Below are positions 1 through 12,200 of a stretch of DNA of 64,000 bases, in pieces. Source of the DNA: Phalacrocorax aristotelis (Eukaryota > Chordata > Aves > Suliformes > Phalacrocoracidae); contig NC_134276.1 in NCBI RefSeq assembly GCF_949628215.1, forward strand, positions 132,556,125-132,620,124. Reading direction: 5' to 3'. Below the pieces are notes generated by a model. That model did no database searches. It worked only from the letters and a program-made list of their open reading frames with translations, and was not told the DNA's origin. Every line of letters begins with the position of its first letter. Position 1 is the stretch's first letter. The position numbers and the translations under genes were made by a program.

Positions 1-162
1 AGGAATCTCTTCCCCGCCCAGGGCTTTAATGGCTTTTCTGCATTCTTTCACTCTCCTCCCAGCTGCCCCAATTTCTCCATCTCCTTCACCACAAGCAAGT
101 AGCTTCTCCCACTTGACAGCTGCCATTGCCCACTGGTGAGCAGGACAAGCCAAGCCCCTTAC

Positions 163-241
163 CTGCAGGTTGGAAAGCTGGGTGAAAGCCTTTTCACACC
201 CAGGGTGAGCGCATTTGTAGGGTCGATCCCCGGTGTGGATA
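163..241 (-). CDS. ZNF384: ZNF384 coding exon 6 (start of finger 6)
   Basis: 79 nt between acceptor CAACAG and donor CAG|GTAAGG. Encodes IHTGDRPYKCAHPGCEKAF then TQLSNLQ, the longer-spaced C-x4-C finger typical of ZNF384 finger 6. The two zinc-binding histidines are in the next exon, left of the window. Ends in phase 0. Confidence 0.93.
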
Positions 242-3200
242 CTGTTGAGGAGGAAGAGCACAAACAGGAGGCAGTGAGCAGGCAGGCAGGGCAGAATGCC
301 AGGGCCTGATGCTGTGATCAGATCTCACAGCCACTCAGGAGAGCAGGGAAGGGGAGGATGTTGCCTCCAGATGCTGTTCTATCTGGACAAAGAGAGCTCT
401 GCCCAGCTCCTGTATCCAGCTAGAAGTTACAGAAGATAGCCAGTCAAGCAGAAGTCAGAGAGTGACTAGGACTGAGGAGCAAGAGCTTAGGAATGCCTGC
501 CCAGCTCAGCATGTGGGCCACCTGAAAATGGGTTGGGGAGGGGTCTTGGAGGTCCAGGCTCCCTGCTCCAAGCTCAGGAGTCCCATCTGACCAAGAGGAG
601 TCTGTTCTCTCACTTCCACAGCACCAAGAAAGCAGCTTTGTTCCTTCTCAGGATAGACCTTCCAACACTTATTTTTACATTATCAGGTTGAGATCACCTA
701 AAGTGTTCATCTGTCCCTGTCCCCCTGCAATGCCAGGAGAAGCTTCCACACACTCAGTCCAACCCCCATGGTGCCAGGCTGGAATCCCCTACGCCAATGC
801 CTCTCTCTCTATCGCTCTCTCTCTGTGCCCCCCACGGTGCAAGACCAAGGATCCCCAGGGACAGAACGTGCCCACCTCAGCCCTGACGCGGTCAGTGTCT
901 CCTGCGCAGCCTCCACTCCGTCCACTCTGGTGGGTCACCTCCTTCTGAGGGTGCAGCCGGCCGCATTCCCCGCCCGCCCCCCGCATGCTTGGCGCGCGTG
1001 CTCCACAGGTGCATGCCGGCAGCGCGGGGGGGCCAGGGCCAGGCCCCCAGCCTCCTCTGGCCCTTACCGTGTGTGCTGCTGCAGGTGGGAGAGCTGGCGG
1101 AAGGCCTTCTGGCAGTAGCGGCAGGTGTAGGGCTTGGCCCCCGAGTGGATGCGGAGGTGCTGGGCCAGGTAGGATGTGTTGGCGAAGCTCTTGGAGCAGT
1201 GAGGACACTTGTGCGGCTTGACAATCGCCGTGTGGAGCTTGGAGTGGATCCTGCCGAAGAGGAGGAGGAGCAGCAGCAGTTGGACACGACCGCCATCTGG
1301 CTAGTGCTGATGGAATGAGGGCACAAAGGGGGTGGGACAGCACCACGCTATCTGCTACACAGAGGAACTCCAAACACGGCATGAGCTCGCTTGGTCTCAA
1401 ACTGTGCTCCCCTTGGATTCAAGAGACCATGGTCTGTCTGCACCGGGGGAGGATCCAGAGAGAGGAACTATAGAGTTTAGACTGAGGGGCATTGGCAGAG
1501 CTGTGTGTGGGAAGCCTACGGCTGAAATAGCAGGGGGGCTGCAAGCCTGGATTGAGACGTTTGGCAGAACTACACTGGGGTGACAGGGAACAGTCCTCCT
1601 ACACCCACTCTACTCTACTCACAACGAACCCTACCTTCTGTCAAAAAGCATCACTCCAGATGCCCCTTAGAGTGAGCAGCGCTAACCTCTGTGCATACCC
1701 AGCCCTGCACAGCAAGTGACAAGTCTCCTGTGTCAGATACCACTACCGCTGGTTTGTCATGTATAAGACCTGACCAGCCTGCGGAAAACACCAAGGTCTC
1801 CCCAGGCACTTGCCCACTGAGGGTGCTCACAGCATGCTGGGATGACGGCAACATGCAATGCGGAGGGCCCCCAGCCTCCTCTGGCCCTTACCGTGTGTGC
1901 TGCTGCAGGTGGGAGAGCTGGCGGAAGGCCTTCTGGCAGTAGCTGCACGTGTAGGGCTTGGCCCCTGAGTGGATGCGAATGTGCTGGGCCAGGTAGGAGC
2001 TGTTGGCGAAGCTCTTGGAGCAGTGAGGACACTTATGTGGCTTTGTCTCCGTGTGGGACTTGGAGTGGATCTGCATCTCCGACTTGGAGTAGAAGGTCAG
2101 CGAACACATCCGGCACCTGGGTCCGGGGCGAGGGGAAGAGACAGTGTCACATGGGGGCAAGCCCCAATATGTATCAACTCTAACTGGACAGAGTCTTCCA
2201 CAGTGAGTGAAGAAGGGATGTTTTCTTGCTATGTGGTTCTGGGGAGGCTTCACCCGGGACACTGTGCTTGGCTGCAAGTACTCCAGTCCCAGGGGGACAA
2301 ACTTAAGCTAAGAACTGGCAGAAGAGACCAAACAAAACTTTGCAGCCAGACAAGTACAAGTCTTGGAAGAATCAAAGTAGTTAATTTATTAGGCTTACAA
2401 GGGAGACAGGGCAGCACTTTGGAAATTTTCCGACAGCAATCTGAAGGGGACAGGAATAATAATTCCCAGACAAAACCCACTTTGTTCATCTATGATTTAT
2501 TTTGGTCAAAAAAAGCTTGGAAAACCTGGAAATCCCACCTTTAGGTTCATCTTCATAATAAAAGATAATTCCATGTACTGCAAAGTCTGCAAAAGCAGTT
2601 ATGACCAAACCCACTTAACTCTGTTCCCATTTTCTGAGAAGACACTCAAGTATTTAGAATACAAAATGCTGAGAGTAACAGTGCTGCTTTCCTAGTGGGT
2701 CTCACAAAAATACTCTGGATATCAAATGTGGTATTTCACCGGTCTAATGGGTTTTTCATCATTTCTACCTTACTGATGTGATGCAAAATGTTTTATCTAG
2801 GGGTTTGGACCCATCTGCTCCTATAATGATCAGAAACGTATTTGGTAACATACAGACTCTTTGAACACGAAGAAGCAGTTGGCATCTATCTGCTATGGAT
2901 GCTGCTGTTAAAAACTGTTCCTCCATCATGACACAAGGCTGTTAAGAGAAGCTTGCACTGTTATACAATTCAAGATGGTAAAAGCTTTTGTAGTTGATAA
3001 TTTGACAGAGAGATAGAAGCTGCATCCAAGTTACTGGACTTTTTTTTTCTTCCCTCTAAATGTGTGCCAACCAAGGGGTAGAGTTAAGGTTTCTCTGAAT
3101 GTAGTTTTTCCATATGCAGACTTTTCGATTAACAAGACAAAACTGAACCTGCACTTGGAACTTCCAGGGTCACATTTGAGAGAAAAAAATGCCACCCAGA

Positions 3201-6200
3201 AGAAGTCTGGCTAACATGAATTCAGCTTTCACAGCAGGTTGTCAAGTTTTTGTCTGGGAATTTCCTCAAGTTTTACAAGTGTTTACAAAATTGCTCAGTG
3301 ACAAAATTCTCTGCAGGTATTACAAGCCAGAGAGTTGATCCTGCTCTTCTCCATATCCATCTCCTCCTAGGAGGATACTTCGTTACATCTACTATTATGG
3401 CTGTTTATACTGGAGCCAGGAGCTTTATGAAGTGTGCAGTCTGATTAGCATTATGTAATGTAGGCAATATTTATCCAGCACCTACCTTAACTTCCACAGG
3501 GCCTTCCAAGCCACAGCTTGATTTTAAGCCATTTAACCAGAAGCCATGACTCCCTAGCAAGCACTATCACACACCTGCCATAACGTTTTTTCCTGTCCAT
3601 TGTTTTCTTTTACATTCATTATTATCTCTAACAGTTGTTCCCACATTTCCTACCTTCATCTTTCTCTTAATCTGCTTTAATTGCAAACCCTAACAGAACA
3701 TGCAAGCTAAATACATCCTTACATAACGCCCCCCTCACACCCACCCCCCCCTTCTGGAATCATCAAACAAGCAATTTGTGTGTTTATCCCTAGGTCTATT
3801 AGAGATACAAGGCGTAAAAAAGAACATCAGAATCATCTTTTTTAAGAAGTAGCTCTTGGTTTATAAGCCAAAACTATCTCCAAACATGTGTGCAGTTTTT
3901 TCCAGACTTTCAGAAATGTTTGAAGCTAGACTTGAATACGGCGTATGCATTTTGCAGCTATCAAGTCACACCTACAGGATGAGGATTGTATCCTTGAAAG
4001 CAGCAACCCTAGAAAGAACTTAGAGGTGAATACTGAACTGAAAAATACCTCTGAGTTGCCAAGTCCAGTTCCCTGCTAATGCAAGCAATTATAGCATAAT
4101 CCCATGCATGACTTTTATCAAGCTCATTCTCAGCAGATGCTTACTTCCATTACTCTCAGCTGAACTCTGTTCCGCAACATCAGCCCTCTGATAAAGAACC
4201 ATTCAATTGAGAACAAACTCCCAGGGCAACACTGTGCTAATACGGGTAACCAAAACAAAGGGGAATGGCAGGTATCATTTTTGTAAACAGGAGTGGTGCG
4301 ACTGTTCTTGCAACAGCATGTCTAATTCTGAAGTCCACATAGTCAACAATTACTAAAAAACCTCACAAAAGTTCAGCAAACTTAAAGAATGATGGCATGT
4401 GGAAAACCCACCTCACAGTAAAGAATCACTGAGTCCAGCCTATCTAGGTTTGGAGAAAAGCTTAAAAGATAGAATTATATCGGTATTGACCAAGCAATGT
4501 CGGGAGAAAAATATCAATTACTAGGGGCTTGTTTTATGAGCAAAGAAAAGTAAGAAACAGTAACTGACAGTAGAAGTTAAAAAATCCAAGATGAAATAGG
4601 ATTTTTCCAACCATGACAGTAATGCATCTTTGGAACAACGCTTGGAGGCTACAGTATGGTCTCAGTCACTTGGCCCCTACAATCAGTATTTTGAGGATCC
4701 AGCTACCTTTCTGAAATACCTTTCTAGAAGTTTTGCTCTAGTTTAAATACAATGCTGGACACTACTCTCTTCTGTGCTGTAAACATGACGATATATTTTA
4801 GAGTCTACTCTGTTCTGAAAAATTAATGAACTTTACTATGTCATCAAGTCTAAGTAGTCCCATGCATTATATCTGTGGTGCCATAAAGCCATCTACTTTA
4901 TTTTCCATAATTTCTGTGCATCCTTTCCTTTACTTACTTGCTTTGTCAGGAATCTGCCTTCAGATCAGAAATTCCCTAGAATAAACTTTAATGAAGAGAA
5001 ACAGACTGAATGTCTTTTTCCATTTTAAAAATAAAATTATTAAGAAGGCATTTCAAAACCTCTCTGGCACTTGCATAAAAATGGAAGATAAATCTGACTG
5101 TTAGCAAAAACAGCCCCCAAAAGCAAACCCCTCTCATCTGAATTTAGCAGCTATAGACATTCCAGTATTGTTCTTCAAACATTTTAAAAGAAAGTCTTGC
5201 AAGGACTCATTTTCAATCGTCTAACTAGCATCAGTCCTGAGAGGACAAGAATGTTATGTAGCATTAACAAATTCATGAGCTTTATGAGTTAAAAAAAAGC
5301 CCTGGAATATAGCAGAAAGCTGCATTTCAGACAGTTTTGTATTGTGTGGTATCAGGCATTTTCAAGGGAACAAATGATCCATTTAATTAAGGGCTTTGCA
5401 TTCTGCCTCAGACAACATCAAATATTAAAGGGGAAGATGCAATCAGCCCTCTAGTGGGCAAATATGGATTAAAAAAATGTCAAATTTATATGAATATTGA
5501 GAATACTGCATCTGACGCTAGCAGCATTTCAGTATCCTACTTCAGTGAAATTCTCCTGGCTAGTGAGAGGAAAAGTTGGGAATGCTCCTTGCTAAGCATG
5601 AACAAAACACTGTATGAAATAATGGACTTTTTTTAATATGCATTTTTGATCTTTTCTCCCCACTGTGCTTCTGAAGTACCACTGCTTCCACTTTGTTCTT
5701 TCTGAGAGCAAATAACAGAAATGACTGCAGCATTCCCATTGACAGTGTGACACAACATCCCTACAGCTGCTTGTTATGGCTCTGCAAATTTAGACAGCCT
5801 AGAACATATTCTTAATAACACAGAGGTGTATCTCTTCCTATAAAGTTAATTTAGAACCCAGCCATATGCCAGAGATCAAAAGTAACCCCTTTCAAAGTTT
5901 ATAATCCTTTATTTCCCTGCAGATTCCCAATAAAAAGAAAGTGAGATGTTCAGATAATGTTCATGTTAGACAGAAACACCCTTAAAAATCATGAAATGTC
6001 AGTAAAAGGTGGATGTACAATTCTAATTCTGCTCCCACATGAAAGTCATCATGATGAGTCATAAACAAAATGATGCTTATAGCAACTAGACTACAACCCT
6101 GTGCCACACAGTGCCATATTTTTTTTTCTGCTTTTCATGGAATGTTCCGCCTCATTCATCAGATGCTGTTATAAGATAAAATACCATCTGAAACACCAGC

Positions 6201-9200
6201 TCATAGTAAAATTTGCCTAGCATGGATTAACAGCATTTTTCAATCAAGTGCTTAATTAATCAGTATCACAGTTGTGAAAACTATGTAAGCTTTTACATGG
6301 CTTTGAGAATTCAAATTCCTAGTATCTACTGAGATTAGTCTTAAAGTTAATTGAGACCTTGCTCCTTCTGTTAGCCTATAAATACAAGTTAGAGCACAAG
6401 TTTTAAAAAAAAAAATAAGCAGGAAGGTCTGAAGTTAAACTAGATGATAAGAGTAAGTTTAGGCTGTCAGAGTCAGCAGTTCATTTAGCAAGGAAGGAAA
6501 CATACTGCCTTTGCAATGCAGAGTTAATGAAGTAACTAATGCAAGCATAGCATAATAATGGATGCACAGTTCATGATAAATGCTAATTTAACCCTTGCAT
6601 TCCCTGACGTTTTTAAAGCTGAAGTTACACATTTTCTTGCTAATATTTTGTAAGAAGCAGGGGAAAGGAGACAAAACTAACATCCAAGATACACATCTAG
6701 AAAACTCGAATAAGACCACAATAAAGCCATCGAGTATGAAGATGCCAAACAAAAACATAGGAATTGTACCTCTGCTTCCTTCCACACTTCTACACCCAGC
6801 ATCAACTCCTATTCAAAGTTAACATTATGCTTCCATTTACCAGTTTACACTTCTGGCACACATACTATCAAATATATCAGCTACACTTGGAGATCTTAGT
6901 CAACTTATTTCCACAGTCCTTCAGTCACTTGGTGGCTTGATAAGGCTCCAGAAAAGTGACACTCTCCTGGCAAGGCAGCAAGTGTTTTTAAGTGCTGTCC
7001 CCATATAGCACTTTTCCAATTCTCAGATTTAAGGGCATTCCTGCATTTTGTCATTTTTTCCAAATGATCTTTTAAAAATACCAGACCCAGAATTTTGTGT
7101 ATTTCAGCATGCTTCACAAGTTGTCTCTCTTCTTTAAACGACTCGCAGCATTTATGCTTTCAACAATTGCATTCATCCTCTTCCCACAGCCTCGCTCTGG
7201 GAGCTCACATGATGTCACTTAATTCCTAAAAGTCTTTTTCACAGTCATTGCTTTCCAGGATACTGTTTCCCCATATTCCTTATCTTCAGATCAAACACAT
7301 TCAGTAGTATCCAACAGGACACTTCTGTCTGATATTGTTTTCCACTGTGTCCAAACACCTAGGTCTCAGTCCCTGACTGCTGGGGAAGTCACACACTATT
7401 ACCCAAAAGGCTGTGTCTTCCATTGCACTGTATTAAAATACATTTTGCTTGAACAGTTCCAATTTAACAACCACATAAAGCTTCCCTATTTTTTTTTTAG
7501 CTATCCACCAGCATTGCTTCTACCTGTAAATTATCAGCCATGACTTTGTGTTGACCTCCAAATTATCGAACAACATCAGGCCTAAGACCTTGTCTACCAA
7601 TTTTTGAAGTCAGTCACCATTAGCAAAAAGACCAGCAAAACAGTAAAACATATCAAGGGGTTTCCTAGTATAGTGATAACATGCAAAAGCTAAAATGAAA
7701 AGAATACAAAAGGCCCAAGAGAAAGCACTAGCAAATTTGAAAACGCCAGAATTAAGGTCATCTATGTCGCCATAATTTGGCTCCGCAATGCAGGTGCGTT
7801 CTGATACAGCCTTATTGACTGTTTCCACAGAACTGTATCCTTATTATGTTGCACATCCAGTTACTTAGCACGCAAGTGTTCAGGTTTTTTTTTGTCACCA
7901 CTCTGTGTACAGCCTCAAACCTCATTGACCCAATACAATTCCAACCTCATGAAGCAGAATCACTCATCTGTTGTACCCACCGCAGAAGTATCAGTGCTCC
8001 ATAAGCACTCATCTATGCCCACAATGTCCCTTTTTTATTTTCTCTAAGGGAAGGGAGTGAAACACAGTAAGACAGACTCACCCACTAATTCCGAGAGGCC
8101 AAACTGATACTTGTGACCATTTTTTTTCCTTTAAAAGAAAATTCATATTATACATATTCAAATCACAGCTTCTACAGATTTCTACGCTACAGCTATGAGA
8201 TGCAGTGCTTCTACAAAGCAAAACAGAGTCTGACATGTAACAGAGGACTATTCAATGATACTTGAGAATAGATTACGGTTTTGGGAACACTAAACGTTAA
8301 TCATTTCAGGATAATTGTCTATGGCCATTTCTAGCCTGCGGCAAATGCAAATCCACTGAAGACTAGACCTAACTCATATTTCCACACGCTTCAGGGCAAG
8401 ATTATCTGCAGGCCTGAACCACATGGCTGTAGGATGCCATAGCAAATCTGTAGCAGAGGCAAGCATAACCTACAATTTTTCAGACTAGTGGTCAAATACC
8501 TTCCCCAAATAATCTTCTCAATTCTGCAAACCCATGTAATTTTTTTTTTGTTTTAAAAACACTCCTTTCAGGTTCTCTACGTAAACATGCAGGACTCTGA
8601 CAGGCCATCATGTACACAATGACTATAATGACATATCAAGGATAGTATCAAAATGCATTGACTCAATAGGGTCAAATTAAGGTGTGATCAGATAGAATGT
8701 GCAACAGAATAGTTTTGAAGTTCTCTCTCCCCTGTTGAAATTGTAACTCCCTCCCTCATTCCCTTGCACACACTCATTCCATTGACAGACAAGTAACACG
8801 TGCTCAAATTAAAACTCATGACTGCAGAACCTTTACTGTTAATTCCTTCTGCTTGGCACTATGATGAACTGAGACCACACGCACATATACGCACAGCTAC
8901 AACATCTCAGCAGAAGAGAGAGAAATTACCACAATGCAAGTTTTTACCTTATTATATCCTGAGGCATGCGGCAGGTCTTAATTCTGGCATTTTCTAACCT
9001 CCAAGCACAGTATTCATATACAAAGCAAAGCTTATGTGTACAAACTGTGTGTGTATATATGGATGTGCGTGTGTACCTGTACTCCTTACAGTTTTGAGAT
9101 CATAAGCCAATTTCAACCAGATCTGGAAAAGGGGTAAGGATCTTAAAGTCACCACAAGTCTCAAAAATATACAGCTGGGGAAAGAAGAGATACCCTCTTG

Positions 9201-12200
9201 GAGCCCCTGCTGAGGGAAAGGCTAGTAAGCTCACCCTTGATTAGACATCAGAGAATCCACACAGGGGAGAGCTGCTGGAAACCAGGCTTCATTAGTTCCG
9301 CTGCTCACGGAACTACTTGTTAAAAAAAGCAAACAGAAATTCCAACATGTGGCATCATACTGACACCCACGTTGGTCATCAGCAATCTTAAAAGCTGCTC
9401 ACAGACCTCTGCCACTGCAGCTATGATAGTAAGTGACAGCAATGGTAGTTTTGTCACTTTTTTCTACCCTTAGAGGGGGGATGAGGTTCTTTGCCAGAGG
9501 AGGTCACATTCTTGTGCTGATCTGAGAGACACGGCAAAACTTAGGAATATTGCGTTGAATATTTCTAGGCTTTGGAGGGAATGTGGTCAAACTTTCTACC
9601 TGACACTTCAAACCTAATTCCCCCTTTGCCCCTAATTCCCCCTCTAGTCTGTTGCAGTCCCCTCTCTCCTGCACGAAGACCCATGCCCAAGCTCTTTACC
9701 CAGATGCCCCAGCCTCCTTATCCTCTACTGCAGTGGCTCTTCCCTATTCCATTCTCCCAGTTACCCAACATCTGCCTCCTCTTCCCCATGCTTCTATTTT
9801 CTGTCCACATCCCATGCTCTTGTCCCCATCTGTTCTGCTAATTCTACGTATCTCCTGATTTTCCAGCCCCTGGCAGATCTGCCTCTTTCTTCTTCCCTCA
9901 ATCTTGGTCCTTCATAGCTCATCTCTGTGCCTCCTCTCCCTTGCAAATAGACACATCCTGTGCTGAATTCCCTAGTTTGTAGGCTCTAGTCTCTTCTCTC
10001 TCCTCCTCTTTGATTCCCATCTCTGCTCTACCAAGTTTCCAGACTTTCTGGACAAAATCAGCTCCAGGCCCTGCCCATATCTCATTCTTATCCATACTAC
10101 ATTTGAACCAAGCAGCATTTTCTTACACCTTGCCTTTGTGCCCATCAGAGAGGGTAGGTTACTGTCAACACTGGGCACAAAAGACTCCCTTCTGAAGCAG
10201 AAGGAGCAGTTGTGACTGAAGGAAAAGTGTGTTTGGCCCTTCAGCACCAGTCTAGAAGATGCTTATTGCTGCAGAGAGAATACACATGTAGTCCAACCTC
10301 ATACAGAAACTGAGAGAGGTTAGAGATTATTTAGCTCTCCTGTGGAGACAGTCTGGTCAGTGCCTGGAGTCACGCAAGCCTCAAGAGACATCGAAGAGGA
10401 TAAAATCTTCACATATTTCAACTACCAAACTATAAGTCATCTTAGAGTATGCTTGACAGACTTTTTCCAAGCTTACAACTTGGCCAAATTTGACCGTATT
10501 TTCAGAGACACATGTAGCTTACAAAAGCCTAGCCAACTTCAAATCTATTCAAAACCATGGGAAGTTCAAACAGCAATGCTAAACCCAGTACAGGGAAGGA
10601 AAAAGGCTTAAAATGAGACATGTCTGAGAACATACCCACTTGCTGTATTCAAACCACTGGCTCCCCTTGAGTCCCCAATTTCCTCACTAAAGGGGGCCTC
10701 CATCCAGCCTCTTTGCACTCTACAGCTCAACTCTGCTTCTTGCTAAGCCTTCTAAGGCTTCTGTGCACTTTTTCACCCTAGACTTAACTCAGAAGCTTCC
10801 TATGTCTTTCAGCTGCTTATTGCCTCCCAACCCCCCTGCTGTTCCCACAACCTAGTGAAAGCAGGGAAACTCAGAACTAGTGGTGGGGAACAGAGACCTT
10901 GTTAGTTACAGTATGATGTATGATGCAAGGCCCTTCTCAAGCCTACGACTTTTCTGTTGGTGTCCTAGGCTTCAAAGCACAGCTTGCAAAACCATTCCAG
11001 GCTATAAACAGGTATGCATCCTAGGCCGTACAAACAATACTGGAACCATGCAACACCTATAAAGAGCTCTCTTCCTCTTGCAACAAAGAAACTATTTAGA
11101 GAACTGTTTGTCAGAGACAAAAAAACGATGACCTGGCCCAGATAGGCTCAACCGCTTCATCAGCCTCGTTCACTGATCACATCATACCACGAACTTGTAG
11201 AAGTGCACAGGTACGGGCACCAAAACAGTACTAAGAAACAATACTACTGTTTCCAGGACCTCTGCTCGCTCCCTCTTCCTCAGCACCTTTTGAAGTACTG
11301 AGAAGAAGCCATGTGCTTCACACTGCCAACATCTTACTAGAAAATCTCTTGATGCCGATCTCATTTTCCACAGAAAAGATAAATTATACAAAGGTCTCAG
11401 GGAAGATTAACAAAGAGCTTACAATGAATCCAGACAAGACTGAAGTGTCATTACTCATAATGGAAAACACCTCACAGGACTGAGTTAGATGCTGTCCCCT
11501 GCAGGTGCAAGCATTCTTCTAATGGCACAAAGCAACACACTAAGGACTCTGCAGACTGATCCTAAGGCTAGATGTCCAAGATCTGCAAACACCACCATCA
11601 TTAGCAAAAGCCTCACACCTTTTCTTACAAAGAAAAACCCAGTCACAAAGATTCTTGCATCAATTTCACAGCAGACTACTAATTCACTTCTAGAGATGAT
11701 ACAGCCACAAAACAGCTGCCATCTGCTGGAGCAGGAATCTCTACATTCAAGTAGAGAATGGGATGAGTTACAAATATCGCCTTTGTCCTCCAATTCCTTC
11801 CAAGACTGCCTTGCTGTGCTGCCAATTCAAGGCTTTATTCTGTTTTCACCAATACACTAGGAGTCAGGAATTAGAGAAATCAGCCACATTCCCAGGCACT
11901 CAGGACAAGAGAGCTCACAGAGCTCAAAAAAACCCTTAAAACAAAAAAATAATTAAATTTGACAAAATCACCCCAGGCTTTAGGATTTAGGTATTGAAAA
12001 AAAATGTAATATTGATCAATATAGTACAACTCTTATCAGGCATCTGACTAGATTGTCCTCAGTGTATCATCATAAGAATCAGTGAAATCACACAAATGTA
12101 GACATACGAATACCACAAGCAACTCCTCCTCCAGCCTCAGAAGGGAGCAGGACTAGATGAACCTCACCCAGTCTTAATTTAGCTAAGATATGTCTGCATG

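Noticed and set aside
7610-7828. 72-codon minus-strand frame with a hydrophobic, membrane-like segment in ZNF384 intron
   Set aside because: AT-rich intron by chance yields hydrophobic codons; no family, promoter or splice support.
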